Assembly: GCA_035638255.1 (NCBI GenBank)
Contig: DASRAJ010000063.1
Location: 79,578 to 143,577, forward strand
DNA length: 64,000 bases
From: DASRAJ01 sp035638255
GTDB taxonomy: Bacteria; Bacteroidota; Bacteroidia; Chitinophagales; UBA10324
Reading direction: 5' to 3'
Each line of letters opens with the position of its first letter. Position 1 is the first letter of the stretch. The notes beneath the pieces are model-generated. The model was given only the letters and a program-made list of their open reading frames with translations, was not told the origin of the DNA and did no database searches. The position numbers and the translations under genes are program-made. This document shows, in pieces, positions 8,137 to 18,048 of the stretch.

Positions 8137-10458
8137 CTAAAACGGATACCCAATAGCAATATTCAAAACCAGATTTTCTTTCGCCCACTGAGCATTTCCA
8201 AAATCAATTTGATTAAAAACCCAGCGATCAGCAGGTGCCAGCCATGGTTTGCGAATGGGGAAAGCAAAATCAGCACGGACAACAAAGAAGGATGCGTCCG
8301 CCCGTAATCCGAAGCCTGTGCCTACAGCCATTTGAGTCCAGAATGTATTGATTTGAAAGAGACCGCCGGGGCGCAAGGGATCATCATGAAGCAACCAGAT
8401 ATTTCCGGCGTCAACGAACACTGCTCCTTTGATAATGCTCACGAGGTTGAAGCGGTATTCTCCGTTCACTTCCAATTTTATGTCTCCGGCCTGCTCAAGA
8501 AAAGTTATTGAATCAATTGATGGTGGCGGGTACGAACCCGGCCCTAACGTGCGGGCTCTGAATGCTCGAATGCTGTTGCTTCCGCCAATGAAAAATTGCT
8601 TGATGTAAGGAAGTGCGTCCGAATTTCCATAAGGAAATCCTACCCCTGCGATCAGGCGGGTTGCAATTTTATTCAGCTTTGGAAACACCCGGTAATAGCG
8701 TCCATCAATATCAAAGCGGGAGTACTGTGAATAAGGAGAACCGAATATCAACTGCGGATTTTCAGAGTTCACCTTCACACCCGTAATTAATCCGTTAATC
8801 AAACTGGCTAAGTTGCCTGAAAAATCAGCCGTGCCTTTAAAGTAGAATTGATTTCGCTTGAACAGTTGCGTTTGATTATTGAACGTGTAGCTGTATATCA
8901 ATCCCAAAATAAATTGCTGCTCAAAGTTCTTTCTCAAAAAAGGGTTCTGATCGAGCAATGAATCGAAAAGCGGCGTGGTATTGAAGATGCTCACGTAGTT
9001 GATCACCACAGGATCTAACTCATGCTCTTTGAAAGCACTGGCCTTCCAGTTATAGCCATAGTTGAATGTGAAAGAATTCAGCGTAAAATATTGCAGGTGA
9101 TAAATCTGTTCGCCGCTGATTTCAAATTTTGTTTTCGGTACATAAAAACTGGATACCGTATTCACTTTGTAAAACGGAACAATGAATTTCGGAACATACA
9201 GTTTTGCAGCGGCACTTACATTAAAAGAGCCGAGTGCGGGTTGCCCGGGAATCTTACCGCTGATCTGCGTTTCAAAACCCGCCTGAGCATTCAGAACGAG
9301 CAACTCCGATCCTTTTAGAAAATTACGGTTTCTGAAACTTACATCGAAGGCCGGACCTGCAAAGTTGGTGGACTTGGATATTCCAAGTATTTCTGCGCGC
9401 AGTGATTTTTTATAGAGCTGTGTGAGATTGATAGTTGCATTCAGAAAGGAAGTATCTCTTACTTCAAAGTCTTCAAAGCGGATGTTCGCGAACTTGAAAA
9501 TACCGACGCCCATCAATCGGCGCAGCGTGTTGTCATGATCCTTTCTCGTGTAATATTCGCCGGGATCGAGGAACACCGATCGCACAATATTTTTGGGTTT
9601 GAGCGTGCTGTCAGAGTTAACATAGTATTTGCCCTCCATCAAAATCGTATCCGCGCGAACCTGAACAGAATCCTGACCGAGTGAATAATTCGGATTGATC
9701 ACAATCTTGTGCATGCGATACCGCTGAAGCGCTTTATAAGGGGCATCAACTTTTACTTCCAGAAACAAATGCACTTTATGACCACCCACAGCAGTATCAG
9801 CATAGAACACAAGATCATCAGCATTGAAATAGAAGTAACCCTGGTTTTTTAATTCGAGATCAATTCTATCGCGCTCGGTCTTTAATGTGTAGAGATTGTA
9901 GATGTCACCTTTCCTGATCAGCGTTTTACTCTTCGTTTGAAGAATTTTTACATCGATTGTATCTGTTTGTTCAGGAAAACTTATAGAGTCAATCCTATAG
10001 GGAGTATGTAAGGTCGCCGTGTAAATAACTCTTGCGGTTCTCTTTTTTTCTTTCACTTCATAGCTCACTGTCGAATAAAAGTATCCGTCATTTTCCAACC
10101 GGTTCTTAATAAGTGATGAAGTGGAGGGCGGGGAAACTTTTGAAAGCAGGACAGGTGGCTCCCCTAATGTATTTTTCAGAAAGTAGCGAAACCCTTTGCC
10201 CGTGGGCGTTCCGGCGATTTGATAGAACCAGAGCTTTGGTCGCGAGATGCCAAGCAGTGTGCCATTTGGTTTTGGCGTGATCACTTTTTGCACTTCACCG
10301 CTCAATGTTTTTGTCTTAGTGATATCTCCCTGCTTCACAAACTTCACGCTCGCACCCGTGTAAAGTTTTTCACCCTCTGCAAGATGATGAGTGCCTGTAC
10401 ATCCGCATAAAAGCATGGCAATAATCATCACCAATACGATAGGGAAAAGGTGCTTCAT
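8137..10458 (-). CDS. tamL: TamL: outer-membrane Omp85-family lipoprotein (TamA/BamA-like)
   Basis: 773 residues. A lipoprotein signal ends at Cys20 (LLCGC), the feature that distinguishes Bacteroidota TamL from proteobacterial TamA. Residues ~30-390 contain POTRA-like alternating segments. Residues ~400-773 form a 16-strand barrel ending in the aromatic residue of AIGYPF. The loop-6 motif of Omp85 proteins is present as IRAFR within GGSNSIRAFRARTLGPGSY. With TamB it forms the translocation and assembly module, which supports envelope protein insertion and lipid transport between the membranes. The start overlaps the tamB stop by 4 bp, so the two are translationally coupled. Confidence 0.9.
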   Translation of the reverse strand: MKHLFPIVLVMIIAMLLCGCTGTHHLAEGEKLYTGASVKFVKQGDITKTKTLSGEVQKVITPKPNGTLLGISRPKLWFYQIAGTPTGKGFRYFLKNTLGEPPVLLSKVSPPSTSSLIKNRLENDGYFYSTVSYEVKEKKRTARVIYTATLHTPYRIDSISFPEQTDTIDVKILQTKSKTLIRKGDIYNLYTLKTERDRIDLELKNQGYFYFNADDLVFYADTAVGGHKVHLFLEVKVDAPYKALQRYRMHKIVINPNYSLGQDSVQVRADTILMEGKYYVNSDSTLKPKNIVRSVFLDPGEYYTRKDHDNTLRRLMGVGIFKFANIRFEDFEVRDTSFLNATINLTQLYKKSLRAEILGISKSTNFAGPAFDVSFRNRNFLKGSELLVLNAQAGFETQISGKIPGQPALGSFNVSAAAKLYVPKFIVPFYKVNTVSSFYVPKTKFEISGEQIYHLQYFTLNSFTFNYGYNWKASAFKEHELDPVVINYVSIFNTTPLFDSLLDQNPFLRKNFEQQFILGLIYSYTFNNQTQLFKRNQFYFKGTADFSGNLASLINGLITGVKVNSENPQLIFGSPYSQYSRFDIDGRYYRVFPKLNKIATRLIAGVGFPYGNSDALPYIKQFFIGGSNSIRAFRARTLGPGSYPPPSIDSITFLEQAGDIKLEVNGEYRFNLVSIIKGAVFVDAGNIWLLHDDPLRPGGLFQINTFWTQMAVGTGFGLRADASFFVVRADFAFPIRKPWLAPADRWVFNQIDFGNAQWAKENLVLNIAIGYPF

Positions 10459-13400
10459 TTTACTGACGACTGATTTGATTTCTGACGCCTGAACAAATCA
10501 CGCATGCGATTGTAATCTTTGGTAAAAACAAGGCCCAATCCGTCTTCAATAATCTGCCCCTGCAAAATGTCGTAATCATTGTGATGATAAAACCGGAGGC
10601 GATACATTCCGTCACGCGATAGCTTGTATTCAGCAGACACATCACCGGCAATGTTGCTCACCGTATTCTCTTTGGCTTTCTGGCCTTCCAAATCAATGTT
10701 GCCGCCCACCTGCACGTTTAAACGGTTGTTCAATAGTTGCTTTGAAACACCAAGCTCAACCTCCGTCCTGCCCTGCGGAGCGCCGGTAGTATAGTCCTCA
10801 TAAGAATTCACATTCACATTTATCTGCACTCCTTTTATATAGTTTGATGCTAAGCGATTCAACTGCTGCGACAGCAATTGACTGACGCTGTTGCGCGCCA
10901 AATTTGCAGCATCATTATTTTGGGATGACTGTAGCGGATCGGAAGCGACAAAGCGATTGAGCAGGAGCAATGCAAATACCTGCTTGTTCAATTCCGACTC
11001 GTCCTCATTCAACTCATTCAGCTTTGCATACACTGTTCCACCGAGAACCCCGCGCTCTGATGGCGGAAGATCGAGTGAAAAAGTGATGACGGGTTTTAAC
11101 AACTCTCCCTGCATGTTCATGTAAAGCCGGAAAGTCAATTGCTGCTGGTAAGCATTTTTTTCCTGGTCGCTCAACGCTGAAATCTGGTCAGCAACCAAAT
11201 CAATCGGAGATGTTCGCGTTTCATAAACTGCAGTAAGATTGATATCGGCTGCAAGTGGGTCACCATTCCAGTTCAGATAGCCGCCGGGCTGCAAAATGAA
11301 TTTTCTTTTTATGAAATCGTAAAAAGTAAGCTGGTAAATTCCTTCAGAAATTTCGTAGCGACCTGTTAAACTTGTTTTACCGCTCGGGTCAAGAGAAAAA
11401 TTCAGCGCGGCATCGCCCTTCACCTGTAATGAATCACCCGCTGCCGGATCAATAATAACAGTGAGTGTGGAACTCTTATTCACCTGGATGGTGGCATTCA
11501 CTTCCATCCCGCTAAAAGCTGACCTTGTTTCTTGAGAAGAATCAATTTTAATGTGCGTCATGAGGTAATTGAGCGAATCATTTTTGTCCATGAAAATCAC
11601 CACGCCCTTGCTTTCAATATTCTTTGCCTCCTCTTTTGGTTTTGAAACGGTGAGCGCTGATCCATCGTCCAATTTCAGATTCGCATCCACTTTTGGAAAA
11701 TCTTTATTGCCGGAAATTTTTGTGTGACTGTCAAGAATTACTTTACCATAAAACTGACCACTATCCCTTCTGCCGGAATTCACAGCAAGAAAATTTTTAG
11801 TCACCATCGTAAGATTAAAAGCGGCCGTGTGTTTTGGATCTGAAGCTATGTAACCATTCAGCACAGCCGTACCGCCGAGTGTATCCCGAAACGTGAAGTC
11901 TGAGAACAACAACTTACTGTTTTCAAAAGTCAGGTGCTCATCCTTCAGTTGATAAGAACTGTTCAGATAGGCGAGATTAAACCGCGCGTTGGTAAAATTC
12001 AGTTGACCTGTGACATCCGGAGAAGCAATACTTCCGGTAACTTTCAAATCACCCTTCATGGTTCCTTTCAACTCTTTTACCTGCCCAAAGGTGAAAGCTT
12101 CAATGGTGGCAAGATTCACGGTGGCAAGTGACACCTCAAAATTCAATGCCTGTTCAGCTTGCTTTGCGTTGTAAAATCCGTTGACAGAAATATCATTCCC
12201 TCGTCCTGAAATTTTAACCTGTGCTTTGTAGAGATCAGGTGTGGCATTGTCAGAAAGTATTTTGATGTCGCCGAGCGTGTCTTCCATAAAACTGAAATCA
12301 TCTATGGAAAGATTGGCAGTGAACGCAGGAGTTGTTTGCAGATTTATTATCTCTACCTTTCCATTGATGAATCCCCCAACCAGAATTTGATTTGATTCAA
12401 CAAGATGGCCCAAATCACTGAGATCAAAATCAGTGAACGCAAATTCAAGAGGCGCATTTGCAGCGGATGAGCCAGTGCTGCTGATTTTCAAAGATTGATT
12501 TCCGTGACTGAATAAAAGATCATTGGCGTAAATTGTGTTATCACCCATGACGAGATAATTGTCCGGTGCAACTGTCCATTTCTGATAATTCAGCATCAAA
12601 CTATCGCGGGCAAAACTGAAACGGTAATCTGACTTTTGCTTAGTGAGATTTCCAGCGAAGAGATATTTTATGATTCGTTTTTTATCCGTCGCTTTGAACT
12701 CAATGGTCGTTGCATTGTTCGCTGCAATTCCGCCAAGAGATGGATGCAGAATGTCATATCCATTTGCTGAAACCTTTGTCATAGACAGGTTGTAATGCAA
12801 TGCCGTAGCGTCTGACTGAACAAGAAGCTGCACGCTGTCAGCAAGAATGTTATTGTATTGAATCTGTGGGATGTTCACCCGGATATTTAACTGGTGAGTT
12901 TCACTTTTGAAGTCTCCCGAGATTTTTCCTCCTGAAAATTTCTTTAACTCCGGCACGAACAAAGTATAAAGCCGGGAATCGTGTACTTCAGCGTCAAACG
13001 TAAAATCCTGCGATGATAACGCCGCTTTCACGTTTGAATCTGACGTTGTAAAGTACCGGTTGAAATATTGGCTCAATGTGACAGGTAAATCGGCGAGTCC
13101 GATCTTTCCTTTAAAGGAACCGGTTAGAAATGGCGAGCGGAGGTCAATATTTTTTCCGGCCGAATCTGAAATCGAAACGAAGAGCGCTGAATCAATTGGA
13201 AACACCGAATCGTTTTTGGTGATCACTGCATTTCGGAGGTTAATAGTTCCATTAAGGTTACTCAAATCCTTTCCTTTCAAGTCCACAGTCAACACACCTT
13301 TCACTCTCAAATCATCCGGCGTAAAATGAAGCGCCTGTAAATCCATCACTTCAACATTCACAGTGGCTTTGTAATAGGGATGATCTTTTTCAAAATTCAC

Positions 13401-15449
13401 AAGTCCGTTAAAAGTGAGTGCCACATTAGAATCTTTCACTGATGCAATTCCGTTAAACTCATTTCCGGTGAAACTCCCGTTCACTTTTATGTTTTGATAG
13501 TTGTAAGATCTAAAAACTACCTGCTGAATATTTATATCTGCATTTCCTTTCATTGTCTGCTGTGACAATCCTGAACCGTTCACTGTTGCATTCATCGTTA
13601 TCGGGCCAAGCGTCGTATCGCCCAGTAATTGTTTCAGATCAAAATGATCAGATGAAAGTGCTGCATGATACACTTCATTTTTTTCCATGTTCACGTCTGC
13701 AGTAGCATTTCCAAATGAAGATTGAATATCTGCTTTACCATCGAAGCTTTTCATAGACCCTTTAAAGAAGCCGGAAACATCAAGTGATGGAGGGATAGTG
13801 ATGTTAGATGGCAGCATCTCCGGTTTCAGGAAAGTCTGCACATCAGTATTCGTGGTGGAAAATTTTTGAACGATGATATCAAAATAGGCAGCTTGTACAT
13901 CCGGAAGCCCCTTGATATTTCCGCTCATTCTCAACACGGTATTTTTTGCAGCGGTCATCTCCAACTGAGAAATATGAATGTCCTTCACAGCCCCATTGAA
14001 TTTAGCAGTGACTTCAATTCTTTGACTCGCCGGGTTTTTTATTTGAAACTGTTCAGCAAGTGAAGGCTGCAGCAGTAACACATCATCTAAATCAATTACA
14101 GCATGATCGAAGTCAGCATTAATCTTCAGATCAGCGAAAGAATCGGCAAGAGCCTGAATGGATGGATACGCAATCGAAATATATTTTCGAATATGGCTTT
14201 GTGAAGTTTGCAAATCAAGGTCAGCCAGTTCAGCATGGGTGGAATCGTAAGTGAACTTGGTTTGAAAATGCTTAAGCTCAAAGCCGCTTTGCTCTTTAAG
14301 CTTGAACTCACGGATGCTGGCAGAAATATTTTTTTCATCATAAGAAATGTGATTGACATCTGCCTCAATTCCCGAGAGCAAGAGGTGGTTGAAATCCATT
14401 CCCTCTTTTACCGCAGGAGAATTATAATTGTTGAATGCAATCACATTATTTTTCGAAATGAAATTCTGTAGCGTCACTTTCCATAATGCTCTTTGGTTTT
14501 GATTTGAATTTGTTGTCACAGCTTCGTTCGCTGTCTTTGCCACTGTGTCTGTAGTTATAAGTTTATTGATCGCAAAATCTATGTTGCTGTTTTCCAACTC
14601 AACATTTTTTAAATCTATTTTTTGTTTGGGAAGATTGATGATGTTGGCAGTGACTACTCCCTTTCCTATTTGCATATTCAATTTTTGATGCGGCGTTTGA
14701 AAAAGAAAATTCACTGCTGAAAGACTGACGTCATGCACATTCACGTCATAATTCATTTTTGAAGGAACAGCTTTATTGCTCTCTGTAGCGGGAGCAATTT
14801 TGGTTTGAATGATGGAAGCAATTGTATGGTCGAAGTCAATATTTCTAATGTCAAACTTCATGGAATCCAAATCAAATGTTTTGAAATGTGTTTTAAAGTT
14901 TCCAATATTGAAAGCCATTTCACTCCCTTCAATTTCATCATGAAACGTGAAGAGAATTTTTTGCAGGCTAATATCGCCGAGTGAGAATTTCCACAATGAC
15001 TTTTGAGCTGTGGGTGTTGTAGTCTTTGATACAAACGCATCTATGAGAAAATCAAAATTGAAGCTGCTGTCGGGTAATGAGTGTGAGACATGGCTGCTTA
15101 GATTTTGAATATGAATTGAGTTCAGTTCAATCCGGTGTGAAAATAATTTCAGCATATCAATATCAATTGCGAGCCGGTGACTGTAAAGAAGTGTATCGTG
15201 CTTCTGATCCTCAAGAAATAAATCTTTGAGCACGATCGATTTTGGAAAAGCGACATTGATTTCACCCAACTCAACCCTGGTGTGTGTTTTATCAGAAATG
15301 AAATGAATGGCTTTTTGGGTGAGATAATTTTGAGTCGCAGGAAATTGAAGAGCAATTATCAATGCTACTATGACCAATAGCAGGCAAACGAATACCCATG
15401 CAAAAATCTTTAAGATCCTTTTGAGGATTTTTTTGCCCCTGCTATTCAT
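10455..15449 (-). CDS. tamB: TamB: inner-membrane anchored translocation/assembly module protein
   Basis: 1664 residues from the ATG at 15449 (MNSRGKKILKR); a TTG 27 bp upstream is less likely. One transmembrane helix at about residues 8-36 is followed by a very long periplasmic beta-rich region. The C-terminal ~400 residues match the TamB/DUF490 domain and include the conserved GRYEISEGIYQLTFYDFIKR strand. Known TamB proteins form a hydrophobic groove spanning the periplasm and dock on the Omp85 partner, here TamL encoded directly downstream. The length is within the usual range for Bacteroidota TamB. It is first gene of a two-gene operon. Confidence 0.92.
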   Translation of the reverse strand: MNSRGKKILKRILKIFAWVFVCLLLVIVALIIALQFPATQNYLTQKAIHFISDKTHTRVELGEINVAFPKSIVLKDLFLEDQKHDTLLYSHRLAIDIDMLKLFSHRIELNSIHIQNLSSHVSHSLPDSSFNFDFLIDAFVSKTTTPTAQKSLWKFSLGDISLQKILFTFHDEIEGSEMAFNIGNFKTHFKTFDLDSMKFDIRNIDFDHTIASIIQTKIAPATESNKAVPSKMNYDVNVHDVSLSAVNFLFQTPHQKLNMQIGKGVVTANIINLPKQKIDLKNVELENSNIDFAINKLITTDTVAKTANEAVTTNSNQNQRALWKVTLQNFISKNNVIAFNNYNSPAVKEGMDFNHLLLSGIEADVNHISYDEKNISASIREFKLKEQSGFELKHFQTKFTYDSTHAELADLDLQTSQSHIRKYISIAYPSIQALADSFADLKINADFDHAVIDLDDVLLLQPSLAEQFQIKNPASQRIEVTAKFNGAVKDIHISQLEMTAAKNTVLRMSGNIKGLPDVQAAYFDIIVQKFSTTNTDVQTFLKPEMLPSNITIPPSLDVSGFFKGSMKSFDGKADIQSSFGNATADVNMEKNEVYHAALSSDHFDLKQLLGDTTLGPITMNATVNGSGLSQQTMKGNADINIQQVVFRSYNYQNIKVNGSFTGNEFNGIASVKDSNVALTFNGLVNFEKDHPYYKATVNVEVMDLQALHFTPDDLRVKGVLTVDLKGKDLSNLNGTINLRNAVITKNDSVFPIDSALFVSISDSAGKNIDLRSPFLTGSFKGKIGLADLPVTLSQYFNRYFTTSDSNVKAALSSQDFTFDAEVHDSRLYTLFVPELKKFSGGKISGDFKSETHQLNIRVNIPQIQYNNILADSVQLLVQSDATALHYNLSMTKVSANGYDILHPSLGGIAANNATTIEFKATDKKRIIKYLFAGNLTKQKSDYRFSFARDSLMLNYQKWTVAPDNYLVMGDNTIYANDLLFSHGNQSLKISSTGSSAANAPLEFAFTDFDLSDLGHLVESNQILVGGFINGKVEIINLQTTPAFTANLSIDDFSFMEDTLGDIKILSDNATPDLYKAQVKISGRGNDISVNGFYNAKQAEQALNFEVSLATVNLATIEAFTFGQVKELKGTMKGDLKVTGSIASPDVTGQLNFTNARFNLAYLNSSYQLKDEHLTFENSKLLFSDFTFRDTLGGTAVLNGYIASDPKHTAAFNLTMVTKNFLAVNSGRRDSGQFYGKVILDSHTKISGNKDFPKVDANLKLDDGSALTVSKPKEEAKNIESKGVVIFMDKNDSLNYLMTHIKIDSSQETRSAFSGMEVNATIQVNKSSTLTVIIDPAAGDSLQVKGDAALNFSLDPSGKTSLTGRYEISEGIYQLTFYDFIKRKFILQPGGYLNWNGDPLAADINLTAVYETRTSPIDLVADQISALSDQEKNAYQQQLTFRLYMNMQGELLKPVITFSLDLPPSERGVLGGTVYAKLNELNEDESELNKQVFALLLLNRFVASDPLQSSQNNDAANLARNSVSQLLSQQLNRLASNYIKGVQINVNVNSYEDYTTGAPQGRTEVELGVSKQLLNNRLNVQVGGNIDLEGQKAKENTVSNIAGDVSAEYKLSRDGMYRLRFYHHNDYDILQGQIIEDGLGLVFTKDYNRMRDLFRRQKSNQSSVK

Positions 15450-15609
15450 TCTAAGTTTGAGAAACGACTGCCACAAAAATTTTCAATCATTCCTGGTATT
15501 CTAATTCGATATTAGTAACTATTGTCTTGCCAACTTTTATCAGTGCAGGTCGAATGGTCCGATCATCCCATGTTTTCTTTTAGTTCCTAACCGGAAATTT
15601 TTTGTGTAT

Positions 15610-15741
15610 ATGATCATCAGGAAAAGCTACGGGGAAAGCAGCAACCTCATTGTAATTGTTGATGAAAATTATGAGCGTGTGTCACACAACTACTATAAAG
15701 GATCGGCTAATCTCTTGAACGCCGGAGTCGAAAAGAAGTAA
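15610..15741 (+). CDS. Possible 43-residue small ORF or gene remnant
   Basis: This is the only protein-like stretch in the 365-bp gap between tamB and the GH3 gene. An ATG at 15610 opens MIIRKSYGESSN and ends in NAGVEKK at a TAA. The same frame is open back to 15505, so it may be the decayed C-terminal end of a longer gene. No family is recognised, and a chance ORF is possible. Confidence 0.2.
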   Translation: MIIRKSYGESSNLIVIVDENYERVSHNYYKGSANLLNAGVEKK

Positions 15742-15771
15742 TTATTTTCAGAAAGCAGAAAACAGTTTGCA

Positions 15772-15822
15772 TCCCAATTTCCATTTTCAATTTGCATTTT
15801 ACATTTTCTATTTTCTATTTCA
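15772..15822. repeat. Degenerate ATTTTC/ATTTGC short-period repeat at the 3' end of the GH3 gene
   Basis: Units such as CCATTTTCAATTTGCATTTT and ATTTTCTATTTTCTATTT run up to and across the GH3 stop codon (15815-15817). Like other repeats in the window, it sits exactly at a gene edge. Confidence 0.5.
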
Positions 15823-18031
15823 GCAATTCAAAAGTTTCGCTCAAACTGCAATTGGAATCTCCGCCAATAAACACCTGGAATTTTCCCGGCTCTGCCTGCC
15901 GCACCAATTGCTGATTGTAAAAAGCAAGATCATCTGCACGTAGCGTGAATGAAACTGATTTGCTTTCTCCCGCTTTCAAAAATATTTTATGAAATCCTTT
16001 CAACTCTCTCACTGGTCGCGTTAGACTCCCAATCAAATCGTGGACGTACAATTGAACTACGTCTTCACCATCACGCGAACCAATATTAGAGACAGTGACT
16101 AAAATGAGGAGGGAATCATTTACCTTAAGCTTTGGCTTCTTGATAATTATTTCCGAATATTTGAATTGCGTGTAGCTAAGTCCATAACCGAACGGATACA
16201 AGGGTGTGTTTGGAATGTCAAGATATTTCGAAGTGTATTTGTTCTTTGCATCATAGGGACGACCAGTATTTTTCATGCTGTAGTAAATGGGAATTTGTCC
16301 AACACTGCGGGGAAAAGTTGCAGTGAGTTTTCCTGAGGGATTGTAATCACCGTATAGTACATCAGCTATGGCATTCCCCGCCTCCGTTCCTGCGAACCAT
16401 GTTTCAAGTATGGCCGTTGCTTTCAAATCTATTTCAGGAATGGTAAGCGGTCTTCCATTCATCAATACAACAACAACCGGCTTCCGAAGCTTGATGATTT
16501 CATTAAACAACTTTACCTGCTGGCCGGGCAATGAAATGCTTGAACGACTTGCTGCTTCGCCTGACATGGCTGCTTTTTCTCCCAGTACAAGAATGGTTAC
16601 ATCAGCCTTCATTGCTGCTTCAAGGGCACCTGCAATGAACTGCATGGAATCATTGTCAATGGTGCAGCCTTTAGCATAAAAGATTTTTCCATCGGCTCCC
16701 AGTTTTGTTTTGATTCCGGTGAGCAGTGAAACAGATTTTTTCCAATCACCTGCACCTGACCAGGGGCCAAGCAACTCACTTTGATTATCTGCGAGCGGAC
16801 CGATGACGGCAATGGATGTTTCTTTTTTCAGGGGTAAAACCGAGGCGTCGTTTTTCAAAAGTACCATAGACTTTCTCGCCATGTCCCGTGTTGCTTCAAG
16901 ATTTTCTTTGGTCATTACTGCTGATGCTTCACGCTGCTTGTCACAATAGCGATATGGGTCATTGAATAGACCGAGGTCGAATTTGATTCCAAGAATTCTT
17001 CTCACCGCATCGTCAATTTTTGCAAGAGAGACTTTTCCTTCATCCACCAATTGCTTTAAATGATTTTCGAAGACAGCTCCCTGCATGTCCATGTCCACTC
17101 CGGCATTCACTGCTTCTTCACCGGCTTGCTTTTCATCAGCAGCAAAACCGTGCGGTACCATTTCGTTGATGGAAGTATAATCGGTGACAACAAATCCTTT
17201 GAAACCCCACTCCTTTTTCAAAATATCATTCAGTAAAAAATTGTTGCCGGTGGAGGGCATACCGTTGATCTCATTGAATGAAGTCATTATTGTTCCCACA
17301 CCTGCATCCGCACATGCTTTAAATGGCGGCAGGTAAACATCGCGCAGGGTGTTCTCTGACATGTCAACCGAGTTGTAATCACGACCCGACTGTGCTGCTC
17401 CATAAGCTGCAAAATGTTTTGCGCACGCCACGATGGTATTTGTTGCAGAGAGGTCAGTTCCCTGGAAACCTTTTACTCGCGCTCTTGCAATGAGTGAACC
17501 GAGGTAGGGGTCTTCTCCCGCCCCCTCAGCAATTCTTCCCCATCGGGGATCACGGGCGATGTCCACCATCGGGGCAAAAGTCCAGTTGATGCCTTCGGCG
17601 GAGGCTTCCGTTGCAGCAACACGCTCTGATTTTTCGATTGCCTCAAGATCCCAGCTCGCTGCCTCACCGAGTGGAATCGGGAAGATGGTGCGATGACCAT
17701 GAATTACATCGTAGCCAAACATCAGCGGAATGTGCAATCGTGTTTGCTCCACTGCAATCTCTTGCAGCTCGCGTGTGTACTTTACCGTGTATGCGTTGAA
17801 GATGGCTCCTACTTTTCCCGCCTTAATATCTTCTTTATAATTCTCCCTCATCGTAGGTCCCGTCTGATCCCAATCAGAAGTGAACAATGTCATCTGCCCG
17901 ATTTTTTCTTCGAGCGTCATTTGTTTCAGGAGTGAATCAATGAGCTGCTGCTTGCGCAACTCAGTTGAAGGTGTGGTTTTGGAAAAGGAAAGTGCGAGCG
18001 AGAGCAGCGTGAGTAATGTGGCGATCTTCAT
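15815..18031 (-). CDS. Glycoside hydrolase family 3 beta-glucosidase (BglX-like)
   Basis: 738 residues from the ATG at 18031, which gives a signal peptide (MKIATLLTLLSLALSFS). Longer in-frame starts would overlap the upstream gene. The N-terminal GH3 TIM barrel carries the nucleophile Asp in FVVTDY (~282). The C-terminal alpha/beta sandwich carries the likely acid/base Glu in SGEAAS (~490). A fibronectin-III-like domain follows at ~640-735. It is predicted to release glucose from beta-gluco-oligosaccharides in the periplasm. It is the last gene of the locus, 17 bp after the Ig-Ig-GH144 gene. GH3 enzymes in comparable loci act on sophoro-oligosaccharides, so beta-1,2 specificity is inferred from context. 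Confidence 0.92.
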   Translation of the reverse strand: MKIATLLTLLSLALSFSKTTPSTELRKQQLIDSLLKQMTLEEKIGQMTLFTSDWDQTGPTMRENYKEDIKAGKVGAIFNAYTVKYTRELQEIAVEQTRLHIPLMFGYDVIHGHRTIFPIPLGEAASWDLEAIEKSERVAATEASAEGINWTFAPMVDIARDPRWGRIAEGAGEDPYLGSLIARARVKGFQGTDLSATNTIVACAKHFAAYGAAQSGRDYNSVDMSENTLRDVYLPPFKACADAGVGTIMTSFNEINGMPSTGNNFLLNDILKKEWGFKGFVVTDYTSINEMVPHGFAADEKQAGEEAVNAGVDMDMQGAVFENHLKQLVDEGKVSLAKIDDAVRRILGIKFDLGLFNDPYRYCDKQREASAVMTKENLEATRDMARKSMVLLKNDASVLPLKKETSIAVIGPLADNQSELLGPWSGAGDWKKSVSLLTGIKTKLGADGKIFYAKGCTIDNDSMQFIAGALEAAMKADVTILVLGEKAAMSGEAASRSSISLPGQQVKLFNEIIKLRKPVVVVLMNGRPLTIPEIDLKATAILETWFAGTEAGNAIADVLYGDYNPSGKLTATFPRSVGQIPIYYSMKNTGRPYDAKNKYTSKYLDIPNTPLYPFGYGLSYTQFKYSEIIIKKPKLKVNDSLLILVTVSNIGSRDGEDVVQLYVHDLIGSLTRPVRELKGFHKIFLKAGESKSVSFTLRADDLAFYNQQLVRQAEPGKFQVFIGGDSNCSLSETFELLK

Positions 18032-18048
18032 GAAGCAAAAGAAGTTTT